Below are positions 48,090 to 57,192 of a stretch of DNA of 64,000 bases, one piece after another. Within the stretch, counting starts at the first letter, position 1. Each line of letters begins with the position of its first letter. The notes below the pieces were generated by a model. It saw only the letters and a program-made list of their open reading frames with translations. It did no database searches and was not told where the DNA came from. The stretch comes from Paraburkholderia bonniea (lineage in GTDB: Bacteria; Pseudomonadota; Gammaproteobacteria; Burkholderiales; Burkholderiaceae): positions 2,356,001 to 2,420,000 of the forward strand of contig NZ_QPEQ01000001.1 in NCBI RefSeq assembly GCF_009455625.1. The letters are read 5' to 3'. Both the position numbers and the translations under genes were made by a program.

Positions 48090-48107
48090 GAAGCCTGAGA
48101 AGCCTGA
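48081..48107 (+). repeat. Three 9-bp repeats at a gene junction
   Basis: GAAGCCTGA occurs three times in tandem. The first copy holds the stop of the membrane protein gene, the next two lie in the gap with in-frame stops, and the final A is the first base of the acetyltransferase ATG. Confidence 0.85.
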
Positions 48108-48586
48108 TGACCAGCACCCTGCGCCCGGCCACGCCTGCCGATATCAGCGCGATTTTTTCATTAATGGCCGAACTGGCCGCATTTGAAAATCTGCTGCACC
48201 TCTTCGTTGCAACCGAATCGGACCTGCATGACGCGCTCTTCGGCCCTCGGCCCGCCGCCGAAGTGCTGGTCGCGCAAACGGCTCAGGAGGTGGTCGGCTA
48301 CGCGCTGTTTTTTCATAATTACTCGACCTTCGCAGGCCGGCGCGGTCTGTATCTGGAAGATCTCTACGTGCAACCGGCTCATCGCGGCGGTGGTCTCGGC
48401 GCGCAGATGTTGCGCCATCTGGCCGCGCTCGCGCTTGAGCGTCAATGCAGCCGTTTCGAATGGACTGTGCTCGACTGGAATGAGCCCGCGATTCGCTTCT
48501 ACGAAAAAATGGGCGCGACCGTGTTGCCTGACTGGCGTGTCGTGCGTATCAGTGATGACGCGCTAGCCCAACTGGCTCACGGGTAG
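48107..48586 (+). CDS. GNAT acetyltransferase (diamine-acetyltransferase-like)
   Basis: A 159-residue GNAT protein. The segments LRPATPADISAIFSLMAELAAFE, GYALFFHNYSTFAGRRGLYLEDLYV and the acetyl-CoA loop HRGGGLGAQMLRHLA, then WTVLDWNEPAIRFYEKMGA, resemble the spermidine/spermine-acetyltransferase branch. The substrate is not established. It follows the small membrane protein by 17 bases; its last codons are part of an inverted repeat with sequence beyond the stop. Confidence 0.85.
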   Translation: MTSTLRPATPADISAIFSLMAELAAFENLLHLFVATESDLHDALFGPRPAAEVLVAQTAQEVVGYALFFHNYSTFAGRRGLYLEDLYVQPAHRGGGLGAQMLRHLAALALERQCSRFEWTVLDWNEPAIRFYEKMGATVLPDWRVVRISDDALAQLAHG

Positions 48587-48652
48587 CCGCAGGGCCTCCT
48601 GCTCCCGCCCGCGCGATTTTCAGCTGTGATACAGCCGCTGCCCGTGAGCCAG
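48572..48652. repeat. Inverted repeat between convergent GNAT and rmuC
   Basis: Perfect 12-bp arms CTGGCTCACGGG (48572-48583) and CCCGTGAGCCAG (48641-48652), 57 bases apart. The left arm is the 3' end of the acetyltransferase gene; similarity continues imperfectly for several more bases. It may act as a bidirectional transcript end. Confidence 0.45.
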
Positions 48653-48672
48653 CACAACACCAGCGCAGCACT

Positions 48673-50148
48673 TCAGGTCTCGTCAGCCTCCGCTGGCATT
48701 TCGCCTAGCAGGCCTGCCGCCTGCTCCCCTGGTAATGCTTCGACATCCCGCAGCTTGCGGTTCATCACGCGGGTTCGCACCTCGGCTTGTTCAATGGAGC
48801 GCGTCACGGTTTCCAGTTGCGAGCGGGTCCGCGCCAGCACATCACCAAACTTGCCGAACTCGGTTTTCACCGCCCCCAGCACTTGCCAGACCTCGCTTGA
48901 ACGCTGTTCGATCGCCAGCGTGCGGAAACCCATTTGCAAACTATTGAGCAACGCGGTCAGCGTAGTCGGCCCGGCGATGGTCACGCGATAGTCCCGCTGC
49001 AGCATGTCGGTCAACCCTGGGCGGCGCAGGATCTCCGCGTAGAGACCTTCCGTGGGCAAAAAGAGCAGCGCGAAATCGGTCGTGTGCGGCGGTGCGATGT
49101 ACTTTTCCGCAATCGTGCGTGCCTCCGCGCGAATCCGCGTTTCAAGCGCGCGGGATGCCTCTTCAACCGCCGCAGGATCAGCCCGCTCCTGGGCGTCAAT
49201 CAGCCGCTCGTAGTCTTCGCGTGGAAACTTCGCGTCGATTGGCAGCCACACCGGCTGCGCCACGCCATCTTGCTCATGCCGCCCGGGCAGCTTGATCGCA
49301 AACTCGACGCGCTCGTTACTCTTTGGCACGGTCGCCACATTCTTCGCGTATTGCTCGACCGTCAGCACTTGCTCCAGCAACGCTTCTAGCTGCACCTCGC
49401 CCCACGTTCCACGGGTCTTGACGTTGCTCAGCACCTTCTTCAGATCACCCACGCCAGCCGCCAGCGTCTGCATCTCTCCCAACCCTCGATGCACCTGCTC
49501 CAGCCGCTCCGACACTTGCTTGAACGACTCGCCCAGGCGCTGCTCAAGCGTGGCATGCAGCTTCTCATCGACCGTGCGGCGCATTTCTTCGAGCTTCGAT
49601 GAATTGTTCGCTTCGATGTCTTTCAGCCGCTGCTCGATGGTGGCGCGCACTTCGGCAAAACGCCGGTCGTTCGCTTCACCCAGTTGCACGAACTGCAATG
49701 TCAGCGTGTCGCCAAACCGTTTGAGTGTCGCCCCCTGTTCGTCGCGCGCTTGCTGGGCCTGCTGCTGCAGACTCTGGCGCACCGCTTCAAGCTGTTGTGC
49801 ATTGGATTCGGTCAACCGCACCAGTTGCTGGCCAAAGCTGTCGATCTTGTTCGCCTGGACGCTACTCATGCTGCCGAACTGCGCCGCCAAAGTCTGCTGA
49901 AACTGGGCCACGCTGCCGCTAAGCTCCGTGCGTGAGAGGCGCGCGGTTTCCGTGATCTCGTGGCGTAATTCCCGCTCAAGCCGCTCGCCTGCGCGGGCCT
50001 GCGCTTCAGCCGTGGCACCAAGCTGCTCGCCCAGTTCGCCCAGACGCGCCTCGCTCTGCGTATGACGCGCGCCGCGCCACAATGCCAGCACGGCGAACAG
50101 CACGCCCAGTGCCAGCAACGCCACCACTACCAGCAAGCCCATCATCAT
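48673..50148 (-). CDS. rmuC: DNA recombination protein RmuC
   Basis: A 491-residue RmuC protein, thought to limit rearrangements at short inverted repeats. It has an N-terminal membrane helix (about 4-24), a long coiled coil (about 30-260, Gln/Glu/Arg-rich) and the RmuC nuclease-like domain (about 265-450) with GTWGEVQLEALLEQVL and LPIDAKFPREDYERL. Three Met codons open the gene; the first (50148) overlaps the stop of the dehydrogenase as ATGA and is preferred. The long frame to 50745 is excluded. Confidence 0.92.
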   Translation of the reverse strand: MMMGLLVVVALLALGVLFAVLALWRGARHTQSEARLGELGEQLGATAEAQARAGERLERELRHEITETARLSRTELSGSVAQFQQTLAAQFGSMSSVQANKIDSFGQQLVRLTESNAQQLEAVRQSLQQQAQQARDEQGATLKRFGDTLTLQFVQLGEANDRRFAEVRATIEQRLKDIEANNSSKLEEMRRTVDEKLHATLEQRLGESFKQVSERLEQVHRGLGEMQTLAAGVGDLKKVLSNVKTRGTWGEVQLEALLEQVLTVEQYAKNVATVPKSNERVEFAIKLPGRHEQDGVAQPVWLPIDAKFPREDYERLIDAQERADPAAVEEASRALETRIRAEARTIAEKYIAPPHTTDFALLFLPTEGLYAEILRRPGLTDMLQRDYRVTIAGPTTLTALLNSLQMGFRTLAIEQRSSEVWQVLGAVKTEFGKFGDVLARTRSQLETVTRSIEQAEVRTRVMNRKLRDVEALPGEQAAGLLGEMPAEADET

Positions 50149-51134
50149 GCTCGCGCCCTCCCGCTCACCTGCGGATTCACCGGGTTCGGTGGCCGTCCGG
50201 CGTTCGGGCCTTCGCCCAGCGCGGCAATCAGGTTGTCTGCGGCCAGATTGGCCATCGCGCGCCGGGTCGCCTCGGTAGCGCTGGCAATATGCGGCGTCAG
50301 CACGATATTCGGCACACTCAGCAACGCCGGGTTGAGCTGCGGCTCGCCTTCGAACACATCCAGTCCCGCAGCGGCAATCCGCTTGTGGCGCAACGCGTCG
50401 GCCAGCGCCGCGTCGTCGACAATGCCGCCCCGGGCGAGGTTGGTCAAAGTCGCGTTGGGCTTCATCAGCGCCAGTTCCGCCGCGCCAATCGCGTGATGGT
50501 TTTGCGGGGTATACGGCAGCACCAGCACAACGTGATCGGCGCGCTGCAGCAGCGCTTCCTTGCTCACGTAATGCGCGTTCAGTTCGGCTTCGATCGCAGG
50601 CGCGACGCGCGTGCGGTTGTGATACAGCACCTGCATGTTGAAGCCGCGCGCGCGCCGGGCCAGCGCTTGACCAATCCGGCCCATGCCGATGACCCCCAGC
50701 GTCGAGCCATGAATATCCGCGCCCAGAAAACCGTCGTAGGCCCATTTTTGCCAGTGGCCGCCGCGCAGCCAGTGTTCGGCTTCGGCCATGCGCCGCGCGG
50801 CCGCCATCATCAGCGCCCAGCCAAAATCGGCGGTTGATTCGTTCAGCACATCGGGGGTATTGGTGGCCAGCACATGAGCGGCATTGAATCCGTCCATGTC
50901 GAAATTGTTGTAGCCCACGGCCATATTCGCCACCACGCGCAAGCGTGGTGCGGCAGCCAGCATCGCGGCGCTCACGGTGTCGCCAGCGGTCAGCGCGCCG
51001 TCCTTGTCTGCCAGACGCTGGGTCAGCGCCTCTGCGCCAAGCACCTCGCCGGTATTCCAGTCCACCTCGAAGTACTGCCGCAGACGCTCAACCACATCAG
51101 GAAAGATCGGCCGGGCTATCAGGACTTTTTGCAT
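50145..51134 (-). CDS. D-2-hydroxyacid dehydrogenase (glyoxylate/hydroxypyruvate reductase type)
   Basis: A 329-residue NAD(P)-dependent oxidoreductase. The Rossmann motif GMGRIG is at 150-155, and the catalytic Arg235 (NLARGG), Glu264 (FEGEP) and His282 (TPHIAS) are complete. It resembles GhrB and 2-ketogluconate reductases, so glyoxylate or hydroxypyruvate are likely substrates. It overlaps rmuC by four bases and lies downstream of a terminator-like hairpin. Confidence 0.9.
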   Translation of the reverse strand: MQKVLIARPIFPDVVERLRQYFEVDWNTGEVLGAEALTQRLADKDGALTAGDTVSAAMLAAAPRLRVVANMAVGYNNFDMDGFNAAHVLATNTPDVLNESTADFGWALMMAAARRMAEAEHWLRGGHWQKWAYDGFLGADIHGSTLGVIGMGRIGQALARRARGFNMQVLYHNRTRVAPAIEAELNAHYVSKEALLQRADHVVLVLPYTPQNHHAIGAAELALMKPNATLTNLARGGIVDDAALADALRHKRIAAAGLDVFEGEPQLNPALLSVPNIVLTPHIASATEATRRAMANLAADNLIAALGEGPNAGRPPNPVNPQVSGRARA

Positions 51135-51153
51135 CGCTTCGCTCCCAAAACGC

Positions 51154-51178
51154 AGCGGGGCGCATCACGCGCCCCGCT
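51154..51178 (-). terminator. Terminator between antiporter and dehydrogenase
   Basis: Perfect 10-bp GC-rich stem AGCGGGGCGC / GCGCCCCGCT with a 5-base loop; on the minus strand TTTT follows after GCG. It probably ends the antiporter transcript. Confidence 0.6.
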
Positions 51179-51196
51179 CAAACAGGTTAGACCGCT

Positions 51197-52621
51197 TTAA
51201 ATGAACAGCCAGTGTGTGGCCAGAAACAGCGGAATCAACACCGCGCCCGACCAGGCCATATAGCCAAAGAAGCTCGGCATGCGAATGCCACGTGACTCAG
51301 CAATCGCTTTCACCATGAAATTAGGGGCGTTGCCGATATAAGTGTTCGCGCCCATAAACACCGCGCCCGCCGAAATCGCCACCAGGGTGCTAGCCCCCGT
51401 GGTCATCAGCGCTTGCGCGTTTCCGCCCGCCAGATGGAAAAACACCAGATAGGTTGGCGCGTTGTCGAGAAACGATGACAGCAGACCCGTCGCCCAGAAA
51501 TACGCAGGATTGCTGGGGTTGCCAGAGGGGTCCGTCACCAGACGCGTGATGAGTGCGAACGCACCGGCTTCGCCCGCGCGCAAGATCATGATGACCGGCG
51601 CAATCGTGATGAAAATACCGGCGAACAGCTTGGCCACTTCCTCAATCGGGCCCCATGTGAACGCGTTGCCCTCACGCGCGGAACGCTGCGTCAGAACCAG
51701 CGACAACAGCGTCACGCCGATCAGCCCCACATCGCGCACCACGTTTTGCAGCGCGACGGAGGTGCCGTAGACCTCGAACGAAACCCCGGGTTTCCAGAAC
51801 CCGCTCATCAGCACCAGCGCGATCGCGGCCCCCAGCAGCACGAAATTGATCTTGCCGTCGATGCCAAGCGCAGGGGTATCGGGTGTCGGGTCCAGAAAAC
51901 GCGAGCCCTCTTCTTCGCGCCGGTGGAAATAATACGAATCAAGCGCATAAAACAGCACCAGCAGCACACCGCTGACGAACAGCATCGGCAGCGCGAGATG
52001 AACCGTGGTCCAGAAAAAACTGATGCCATTCAGAAACCCGAGGAATAGCGGCGGGTCGCCAATCGGTGACAGCGAGCCCCCCACATTGGCCACCAGGAAG
52101 ATAAAGAACACCACCACGTGCACGACGTGTTTGCGGTTGTCGTTGGCGCGCAGCAGCGGGCGGATCAACAGCATCGCCGCGCCCGTCGTGCCCATGATGC
52201 TGGCGAGCACCGTGCCCAGCGCGAGCAGCGCCGTGTTGACGCGTGGCGTGCCATGCAGATTGCCGCGCACGCAGATGCCGCCGGCGACCGTATACAGCGC
52301 GGTCAGCAAGATGATGAATGGCAGGTACTCTTCGAGCATCGCGTGGATCAGCGTGCCTAGTGCCGGGCCCGCACCATACACCAGCGCGAATGGCAGCAAA
52401 AACGCCACGCCCCATGCCGCTGCGATCTTGCCGTAATGGTGATGCCACAGCGCCGGAGCAATCAGCGGAAACACCGCGATCGAGAGCAAAATCCCGGCAA
52501 ATGGCACACCCCACCATGCCGATAACATCGCGCCATCAAGCGCCGCAGCGCTCGCCAGTTGAGGCCAGCACACGAGTGCCACGGCGAGCGCGATGCCCGC
52601 CCACGCGTCAGGTCGTTTCAT
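51197..52621 (-). CDS. Sodium:proton antiporter, NhaD-like
   Basis: A 474-residue polytopic protein of the ion-transporter superfamily containing NhaD. There are about 12 hydrophobic segments. Marks include ASIMGTTGAAMLLIRPLLRAN, NVGGSLSPIGDPPLFLGFL and SSFLDNAPTYLVFFHLAGG, the paired half-helix motifs of this family. The start at 52621 (MKRPDAW) with GGATGTGAAG upstream is chosen; the N-terminal stretch includes a signal-like helix ending ASAA. Function as a Na+/H+ antiporter is inferred from family. Confidence 0.85.
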   Translation of the reverse strand: MKRPDAWAGIALAVALVCWPQLASAAALDGAMLSAWWGVPFAGILLSIAVFPLIAPALWHHHYGKIAAAWGVAFLLPFALVYGAGPALGTLIHAMLEEYLPFIILLTALYTVAGGICVRGNLHGTPRVNTALLALGTVLASIMGTTGAAMLLIRPLLRANDNRKHVVHVVVFFIFLVANVGGSLSPIGDPPLFLGFLNGISFFWTTVHLALPMLFVSGVLLVLFYALDSYYFHRREEEGSRFLDPTPDTPALGIDGKINFVLLGAAIALVLMSGFWKPGVSFEVYGTSVALQNVVRDVGLIGVTLLSLVLTQRSAREGNAFTWGPIEEVAKLFAGIFITIAPVIMILRAGEAGAFALITRLVTDPSGNPSNPAYFWATGLLSSFLDNAPTYLVFFHLAGGNAQALMTTGASTLVAISAGAVFMGANTYIGNAPNFMVKAIAESRGIRMPSFFGYMAWSGAVLIPLFLATHWLFI

Positions 52622-52681
52622 CTTCACATCCTGTTGTTTTTCGGCGGTCTCCCGCCAGACAGTCAGACAGCCGCGCCGCAC

Positions 52682-53344
52682 TCACGCGCCGCGCACCACA
52701 ATCACATGAACCCGGTAAGGCCCATGGGCTCCCAGCACGATGGTCTGTTCGATATCGCCCGTGCGTGACGGGCCCGAGACAAAATTGACAGCACGCGGCA
52801 AATCACCTTGCTCGGCGCGGATCAGGCTGAACGCTTCTTCGTGCCCCGCGACAATCCGCGAAGCAGGCACGAGCGCCAGGTGAGTTTCTGGCAGCAAGGC
52901 CGCCGAAGCCCAAGTTTGGGGTCCAGAGAGTAGCACTAGCGTGCCGGTTTCGGCCGTCGCGCAGAAGCACCCGGTGATGCCAACCAGATCGCCATCTTCA
53001 GGCGGACGGAATTCGACGCTGAGACCCGCTTCATGCCATGGCAAATCCATCAGGGTTTGCCATGCGATGGCCCGCGTCGGCAGGCCCGCTTGCACCAGGT
53101 AGTGCTGGATGGCCGCCGGTGCTTCGCCCAGGGTATCGACGGCGGCAATCGTAGTGGACATCTTTTGCGCTTCGTCGCAAAAACGTTCCAGCAGATCGTC
53201 CGGCAATGTGGGGCGCGGACCAGCGGGATGGCGTGCCAGATAGTCGGCAACCTGTTCACGCTCAGCGTCAGAGGGTTGCGCCGCACGCCCCTGGGCGGCG
53301 CGAATGCGCGCCAGAATATTGCGCCGCGCGGTGGATGAATTCAT
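52682..53344 (-). CDS. LutC/YkgG-type LUD-domain protein
   Basis: A 220-residue protein of the LUD superfamily. It has an N-terminal helix with RRNILARIR, then the domain with GITGCFCATAETGTLVLLSGPQTWASAALLPETHLALVPASRIV and FVSGPSRTGDIEQTIVLGAHGPYRVHVIVV. LutC normally works with the iron-sulfur proteins LutA and LutB to oxidise L-lactate; neither is encoded next to it here. The start at 53344 matches the family. It sits between the antiporter and pncB genes. Confidence 0.85.
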   Translation of the reverse strand: MNSSTARRNILARIRAAQGRAAQPSDAEREQVADYLARHPAGPRPTLPDDLLERFCDEAQKMSTTIAAVDTLGEAPAAIQHYLVQAGLPTRAIAWQTLMDLPWHEAGLSVEFRPPEDGDLVGITGCFCATAETGTLVLLSGPQTWASAALLPETHLALVPASRIVAGHEEAFSLIRAEQGDLPRAVNFVSGPSRTGDIEQTIVLGAHGPYRVHVIVVRGA

Positions 53345-53468
53345 AAGCCAAAACCTCGTGCCAAATCGTGCCAAAACCTGCCCGGAGGGCGCGAAACGAA
53401 AGATACCTATCACAATGACTTACCGCCGCCATCTGACGAGCAGCAGGATGAGGAACGCTGCCAAGCCT

Positions 53469-54659
53469 TTATGCGACGGGCTCCGCTGGCGTGGTGATGC
53501 CAAAAACCTGGCGCAGATAAGCCAGATACGCCTGGTCATCGCACATGTTTTTGCCCGGCGAATCGGACAGTTTCGCCACCGGCTGGCCGTTGCAGCGCAC
53601 CATCTTGATGACGATCTGCAACGGCTGATAGCCGAGGTCGTTCGTCAGGTTCGTGCCCACGCCGAATGCGAGCTTGCAACGCCCGCGAAAACGCTCATAG
53701 AGCTGAATCACCTTCGGAATATCCAGCGCATCAGAAAACACCAGCACTTTGGTGCGCGGATCGCAGCGGTTCGCTTCGTAGTGGCTCAAAAGCCGCTCGC
53801 CCCAATCGAAAGGATCGCCGGAATCGTGCCGCGCGCCATCAAACAGCTTGCAAAAGTACATGTCGAAATCGCGCAAAAACGCCTGCATACCGTAGACATC
53901 CGATAACGCGATGCCAAGGTCGCCGCGATATTCCTTGGCCCACACCTCGAAGCCGAAAATCTGCGAATCGCGCAGCCGGGGGCCTAATGCCTGGCACGCC
54001 TGGAGATATTCGTGTGCCATCGTGCCCAGTGGCGTAAGGCCATGCTGCATCGCATAAAAAACATTGCTGGTGCCGGCAAACTGCTCGCCCAGCCCAGCCT
54101 TGAGCGTGCGAACCACTTCATCGTGCCAGCGCCGCGAAAAACGCCGGCGGGTGCCGTAATCGGCAATCTTGCAGTCAGCGAACTCAGGACGCGCGCCCAG
54201 CAGCGCAATTTTTTCCACGAGACGCTCACGCCCTTCGCTGTAATCCGGCTGTTGCTGCGTATGCCGGAAATACACCTCATTGACGATCGCCAGCAGCGGA
54301 ATTTCAAACAGGATCGTATGCAGCCACGGCCCTTTGATATCAATCTCGATTTCGCCATTGCCTTTCGCCGATGGCGTAATCGACACTGCGGCTTCATTCA
54401 GGTGAAACAAGGCCAGAAAATCAATGAAATCGCTTTTGATAAAGCGCATGGCCCTGAGGTAATCGAGTTCTGCGGCGCTGAAGCGCAACTGGCATAGCTT
54501 GCGCACTTCGTCGCGGATTTCGCCGATATAGGGCACCAGATCAACGTTGGGAGTACGGCAACGGAAGCGATATTCAACATTCGCCGCGGGAAAATGATGC
54601 AGGACAACTTGCATCATCGTGAACTTGTACAAGTCGGTATCGAGCAGCGAAGTAATCAT
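53469..54659 (-). CDS. pncB: Nicotinate phosphoribosyltransferase
   Basis: Salvages nicotinate to NaMN for NAD synthesis. It has 396 residues from [17 protein letters not shown], the family N-terminus. Further marks are [45 protein letters not shown] and [14 protein letters not shown]. The start at 54659 is used; the frame to 54737 lacks homology. It is the first gene of the minus-strand run pncB-lutC-antiporter. Confidence 0.95.
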   Translation of the reverse strand: MITSLLDTDLYKFTMMQVVLHHFPAANVEYRFRCRTPNVDLVPYIGEIRDEVRKLCQLRFSAAELDYLRAMRFIKSDFIDFLALFHLNEAAVSITPSAKGNGEIEIDIKGPWLHTILFEIPLLAIVNEVYFRHTQQQPDYSEGRERLVEKIALLGARPEFADCKIADYGTRRRFSRRWHDEVVRTLKAGLGEQFAGTSNVFYAMQHGLTPLGTMAHEYLQACQALGPRLRDSQIFGFEVWAKEYRGDLGIALSDVYGMQAFLRDFDMYFCKLFDGARHDSGDPFDWGERLLSHYEANRCDPRTKVLVFSDALDIPKVIQLYERFRGRCKLAFGVGTNLTNDLGYQPLQIVIKMVRCNGQPVAKLSDSPGKNMCDDQAYLAYLRQVFGITTPAEPVA

Positions 54660-54986
54660 TATTAACGTGCAAGCTGACAGCGTAGAAGAGAAGGCGCGTC
54701 GCCCAGGCAATGCCGGGCGCACCTGATGCTGGCGCATGTTACCCGAATGCCGATGCCGGCCACAGCTACCGTCATGGCCACCTTATTAGCCAAAACATGG
54801 CCAAAACACAGCCATAACTCAGCCCAACGCAACCAGACGCACTGAAGCAATGTCTCTCATTAACTAATCACAAAACGATCTAAACCGGTCTGGGCGGGGG
54901 GCTGCCGGGGGCTGGGCGTTACGCTACAATAGCGCCTCTCGACGTTTTGCCCCTTCCCCCCGACACCGCATGCAGGAGCTGCCTGA
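54660..54986. other. Divergent region pncB / ferredoxin
   Basis: 327 bp without a gene. A -10-like TACAAT at 54925-54930 lies 57 bases before the ferredoxin ATG with no clear -35, and the ribosome binding site CAGGAG lies at 54973-54978. Nothing else was recognised. Confidence 0.45.
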
Positions 54987-55310
54987 ATGACTCACGTTGT
55001 GACCGAAAGCTGCATCAAGTGCCGCTATACCGACTGCGTTGATGTTTGCCCGGTGGATTGCTTCCGCGAAGGCCCGAACTTCCTTGCCATCGACCCCGAC
55101 GAATGCATCGACTGCGCCGTGTGCGTCGCCGAATGCCCGGTGAACGCGATTTACGCCGAAGAAGACGTGCCAGGCGACCAGCAGGATTTCATTGTGCTAA
55201 ACGCCGATCTGGCCAAAGGCTGGCCAAGCATCACCAAGACCAAAGCCCCGCTGCCGGAAGCCGAAGAGTTCAAGGACGTCACCGCCAAGCTCGCACTGCT
55301 CGAACGTTAA
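54987..55310 (+). CDS. fdxA: Seven-iron ferredoxin (FdxA type)
   Basis: A 107-residue ferredoxin with [3Fe-4S] and [4Fe-4S] clusters. The N-terminal ligand pattern [17 protein letters not shown] and the second motif [12 protein letters not shown] match the Azotobacter FdI/FdxA family, including the extra C-terminal about 40 residues. It is a low-potential electron carrier; its partner is not shown by context. A tRNA-Asn follows on the same strand. Confidence 0.93.
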   Translation: MTHVVTESCIKCRYTDCVDVCPVDCFREGPNFLAIDPDECIDCAVCVAECPVNAIYAEEDVPGDQQDFIVLNADLAKGWPSITKTKAPLPEAEEFKDVTAKLALLER

Positions 55311-55402
55311 ACCCCAGGTTGCAATAAATGCAGCCGCAGCGCCCGGGGCCTTGACAGCTCCGATCGCATCCCCCTACAATCGCGTCTCTCTGCTGTTTCC
55401 GT

Positions 55403-55478
55403 TCCCCGATAGCTCAGTTGGTAGAGCGCCGGACTGTTAATCCGTAGGTCCCTGGTTCGAGCCCAGGTCGGGGAGCCA
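55403..55478 (+). tRNA. tRNA-Asn (GTT), copy 1
   Basis: 76 bases from TCCCCGATAGCTCAG to GGGGAGCCA. The anticodon loop is CTGTTAATC (GTT), T-arm TGGTTCGAGCCCA, encoded CCA. It is identical to the copy at 55559-55634, 80 bases downstream. Confidence 0.96.
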
Positions 55479-55488
55479 AAATTGCAAT

Positions 55489-55524
55489 AGCCCGCTAAAC
55501 GTATTCAACGTAACGGGCTTTTTT
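55489..55524 (+). terminator. Terminator after tRNA-Asn copy 1
   Basis: Stem AGCCCG / CGGGCT (55489-55494 and 55514-55519) with imperfect inner pairing and a run of six T to 55524. Confidence 0.75.
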
Positions 55525-55558
55525 ATGTAGAGAGCCGCTGCACCAGTTTCATTGTTGT

Positions 55559-55634
55559 TCCCCGATAGCTCAGTTGGTAGAGCGCCGGACTGTTAATCCG
55601 TAGGTCCCTGGTTCGAGCCCAGGTCGGGGAGCCA
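55559..55634 (+). tRNA. tRNA-Asn (GTT), copy 2
   Basis: Identical 76-base tRNA-Asn with encoded CCA. It is followed by its own strong terminator, so the copies may be transcribed separately. Confidence 0.96.
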
Positions 55635-55642
55635 AAAATTCG

Positions 55643-55676
55643 AAGGCCCGCATTTTCATGCGGGCCTTTCTGTTTT
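55643..55676 (+). terminator. Terminator after tRNA-Asn copy 2
   Basis: Perfect 11-bp stem AAGGCCCGCAT / ATGCGGGCCTT (55643-55653 and 55658-55668) with a TTTC loop, followed by TCTGTTTT. Confidence 0.85.
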
Positions 55677-55867
55677 GCGCGAGCACTTTCGCTGTGCTTT
55701 TGTTGTTTTTGTCTCCGTTTTTGTCACCGCCTTTGCCATTTTTGCCGCCCTGCTGCATCGGCCGATCTTGTTCAGCCGCAGTGCCAGCGCCGCTTCGCTG
55801 CACGCGCAATGCATCCTGAAAAACATCAGCGCTGGTATACGATGGCGCTTTTTCTCCGGGACCTCCG

Positions 55868-56347
55868 ATGAAAACCACCCTGCTGCAACTACCGCTGGCC
55901 ATCGCCGTCACGGCCCTGATGCTGCCGCTCGCACACAGTGAAGAGATCGCCAGCGTCAATACGAATTTCCGCGTCACCGGCTCAGACCGCGTCGTGGTCG
56001 AGGCTTACGATGATCCGCTGGTCGCAGGTGTGACCTGTTATGTCTCGCGCGCTCGCACCGGTGGCATCAAGGGCACGCTCGGACTGGCAGAAGATCCAAC
56101 TGAAGCCTCGATTGCCTGCCGCCAGGTCGGCACGCTGCGCTTTAGCAGCCCGCTCAAGCAGCAAGCAGTGGTGTTCTCCGAGCGCATGTCGTTGATCTTC
56201 AAGGCGCTCCATGTGGTGCGCATCGTCGATGCCAAACGCAATACGCTCGTATATCTGACTTATAGCGACCGTGTCGTCACCGGCAGCGCGAAAAATAGTG
56301 TCACCGCCGTACCCGTTCCTGCTGAAACGCCCATTCCGCTGAAATAG
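55868..56347 (+). CDS. creA: CreA-family periplasmic protein
   Basis: A 159-residue exported protein with a signal peptide (about 1-24, LPLAHS) and the CreA core: [39 protein letters not shown] and [16 protein letters not shown](5)-LVYLTYSD. CreA is conserved in proteobacteria and its function is unknown. It starts at ATG 55868, downstream of the second tRNA-Asn. Confidence 0.9.
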   Translation: MKTTLLQLPLAIAVTALMLPLAHSEEIASVNTNFRVTGSDRVVVEAYDDPLVAGVTCYVSRARTGGIKGTLGLAEDPTEASIACRQVGTLRFSSPLKQQAVVFSERMSLIFKALHVVRIVDAKRNTLVYLTYSDRVVTGSAKNSVTAVPVPAETPIPLK

Positions 56348-56457
56348 CGCTGAGCACCGCAGTACTCACCGTTCACCGCGCACCGTTCACGCCTGACGTA
56401 GCACCTGCATCGCCGCTCACGCAGCGCATTCACTCATTTTTTGTTCAGGAATACCCC

Positions 56458-57192
56458 GTGCCGTCCACTTCCCCCGATCGCTGGCGCGAATTCACCGCAG
56501 GCGCACGCGATACGATCCCGATGCTCGTTGGTGCCGCACCGTTTGGCATGATCTTCGGCACCCTCGTCGCCTCGGGGCCGCTGCATCTATGGCAAGGGCA
56601 GTTGATGTCGCTCGCGGTATTCGCGGGCTCGGCTCAGTTCATCGCGCTCGGTCTGATCGCCAGTCATGCCAGCTTCGCCGTGATCCTCGCCACCACGCTG
56701 GTGATTAACCTGCGCCATGTGCTGTACAGCGCAACGCTCTCGCCTTATGTCGCACATTTGCCGATGCGCTGGCGCTGGGCCCTCGGCGGGCTGCTCACCG
56801 ATGAGGTATTCGCCGTCGCCTGGGCTCACTACCGGCGGCATCCGCCTGGCCCGGTCAGCCCGTACTATTTCCTGGGCTCGGGCATCTCGATGTATCTCAA
56901 CTGGCAAATCTGGACGCTCGCTGGCCTGCTGTTCGGGGCAGCGTTCCCGGGGCTGCAGTCACTCGGGCTGGATTTTGCCATGGTGGCCACCTTCATCGCC
57001 ATTGTGGTGCCGCAACTCGTCGCCTTGCGCTATATCGCTGCCGCCAGCACGGCAGGTGCGCTGGCGTTCTTCTGGCAGGCGTGGCCGTACAAGCTCGGGC
57101 TGCTGGCTGCCGTGCTGGCAGGTGTGATCGTCGGCGTTGTGCTGTCCTGGCCACGCGCTACTCGTCCCGTCACGCCGGAGATCCCCTCATGA
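56458..57192 (+). CDS. azlC: AzlC-family branched-chain amino acid exporter subunit
   Basis: Large subunit of a two-component exporter of branched-chain amino acids (AzlCD/YgaZH type), 244 residues with about seven or eight membrane segments. The family motifs PFGMIFGTL, FAGSAQFIALGLI and NLRHVLYSATLSPY are present. It starts at a GTG (56458) with AGGA upstream. The stop overlaps the azlD start as ATGA (57189-57192). Confidence 0.92.
   Translation: MPSTSPDRWREFTAGARDTIPMLVGAAPFGMIFGTLVASGPLHLWQGQLMSLAVFAGSAQFIALGLIASHASFAVILATTLVINLRHVLYSATLSPYVAHLPMRWRWALGGLLTDEVFAVAWAHYRRHPPGPVSPYYFLGSGISMYLNWQIWTLAGLLFGAAFPGLQSLGLDFAMVATFIAIVVPQLVALRYIAAASTAGALAFFWQAWPYKLGLLAAVLAGVIVGVVLSWPRATRPVTPEIPS

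Noticed and set aside
55403-55700. Integrated element attachment site at tRNA-Asn
   Set aside because: No integrase or foreign-looking genes next to it, and the tRNA duplication is full-length with promoterless simple flanks.
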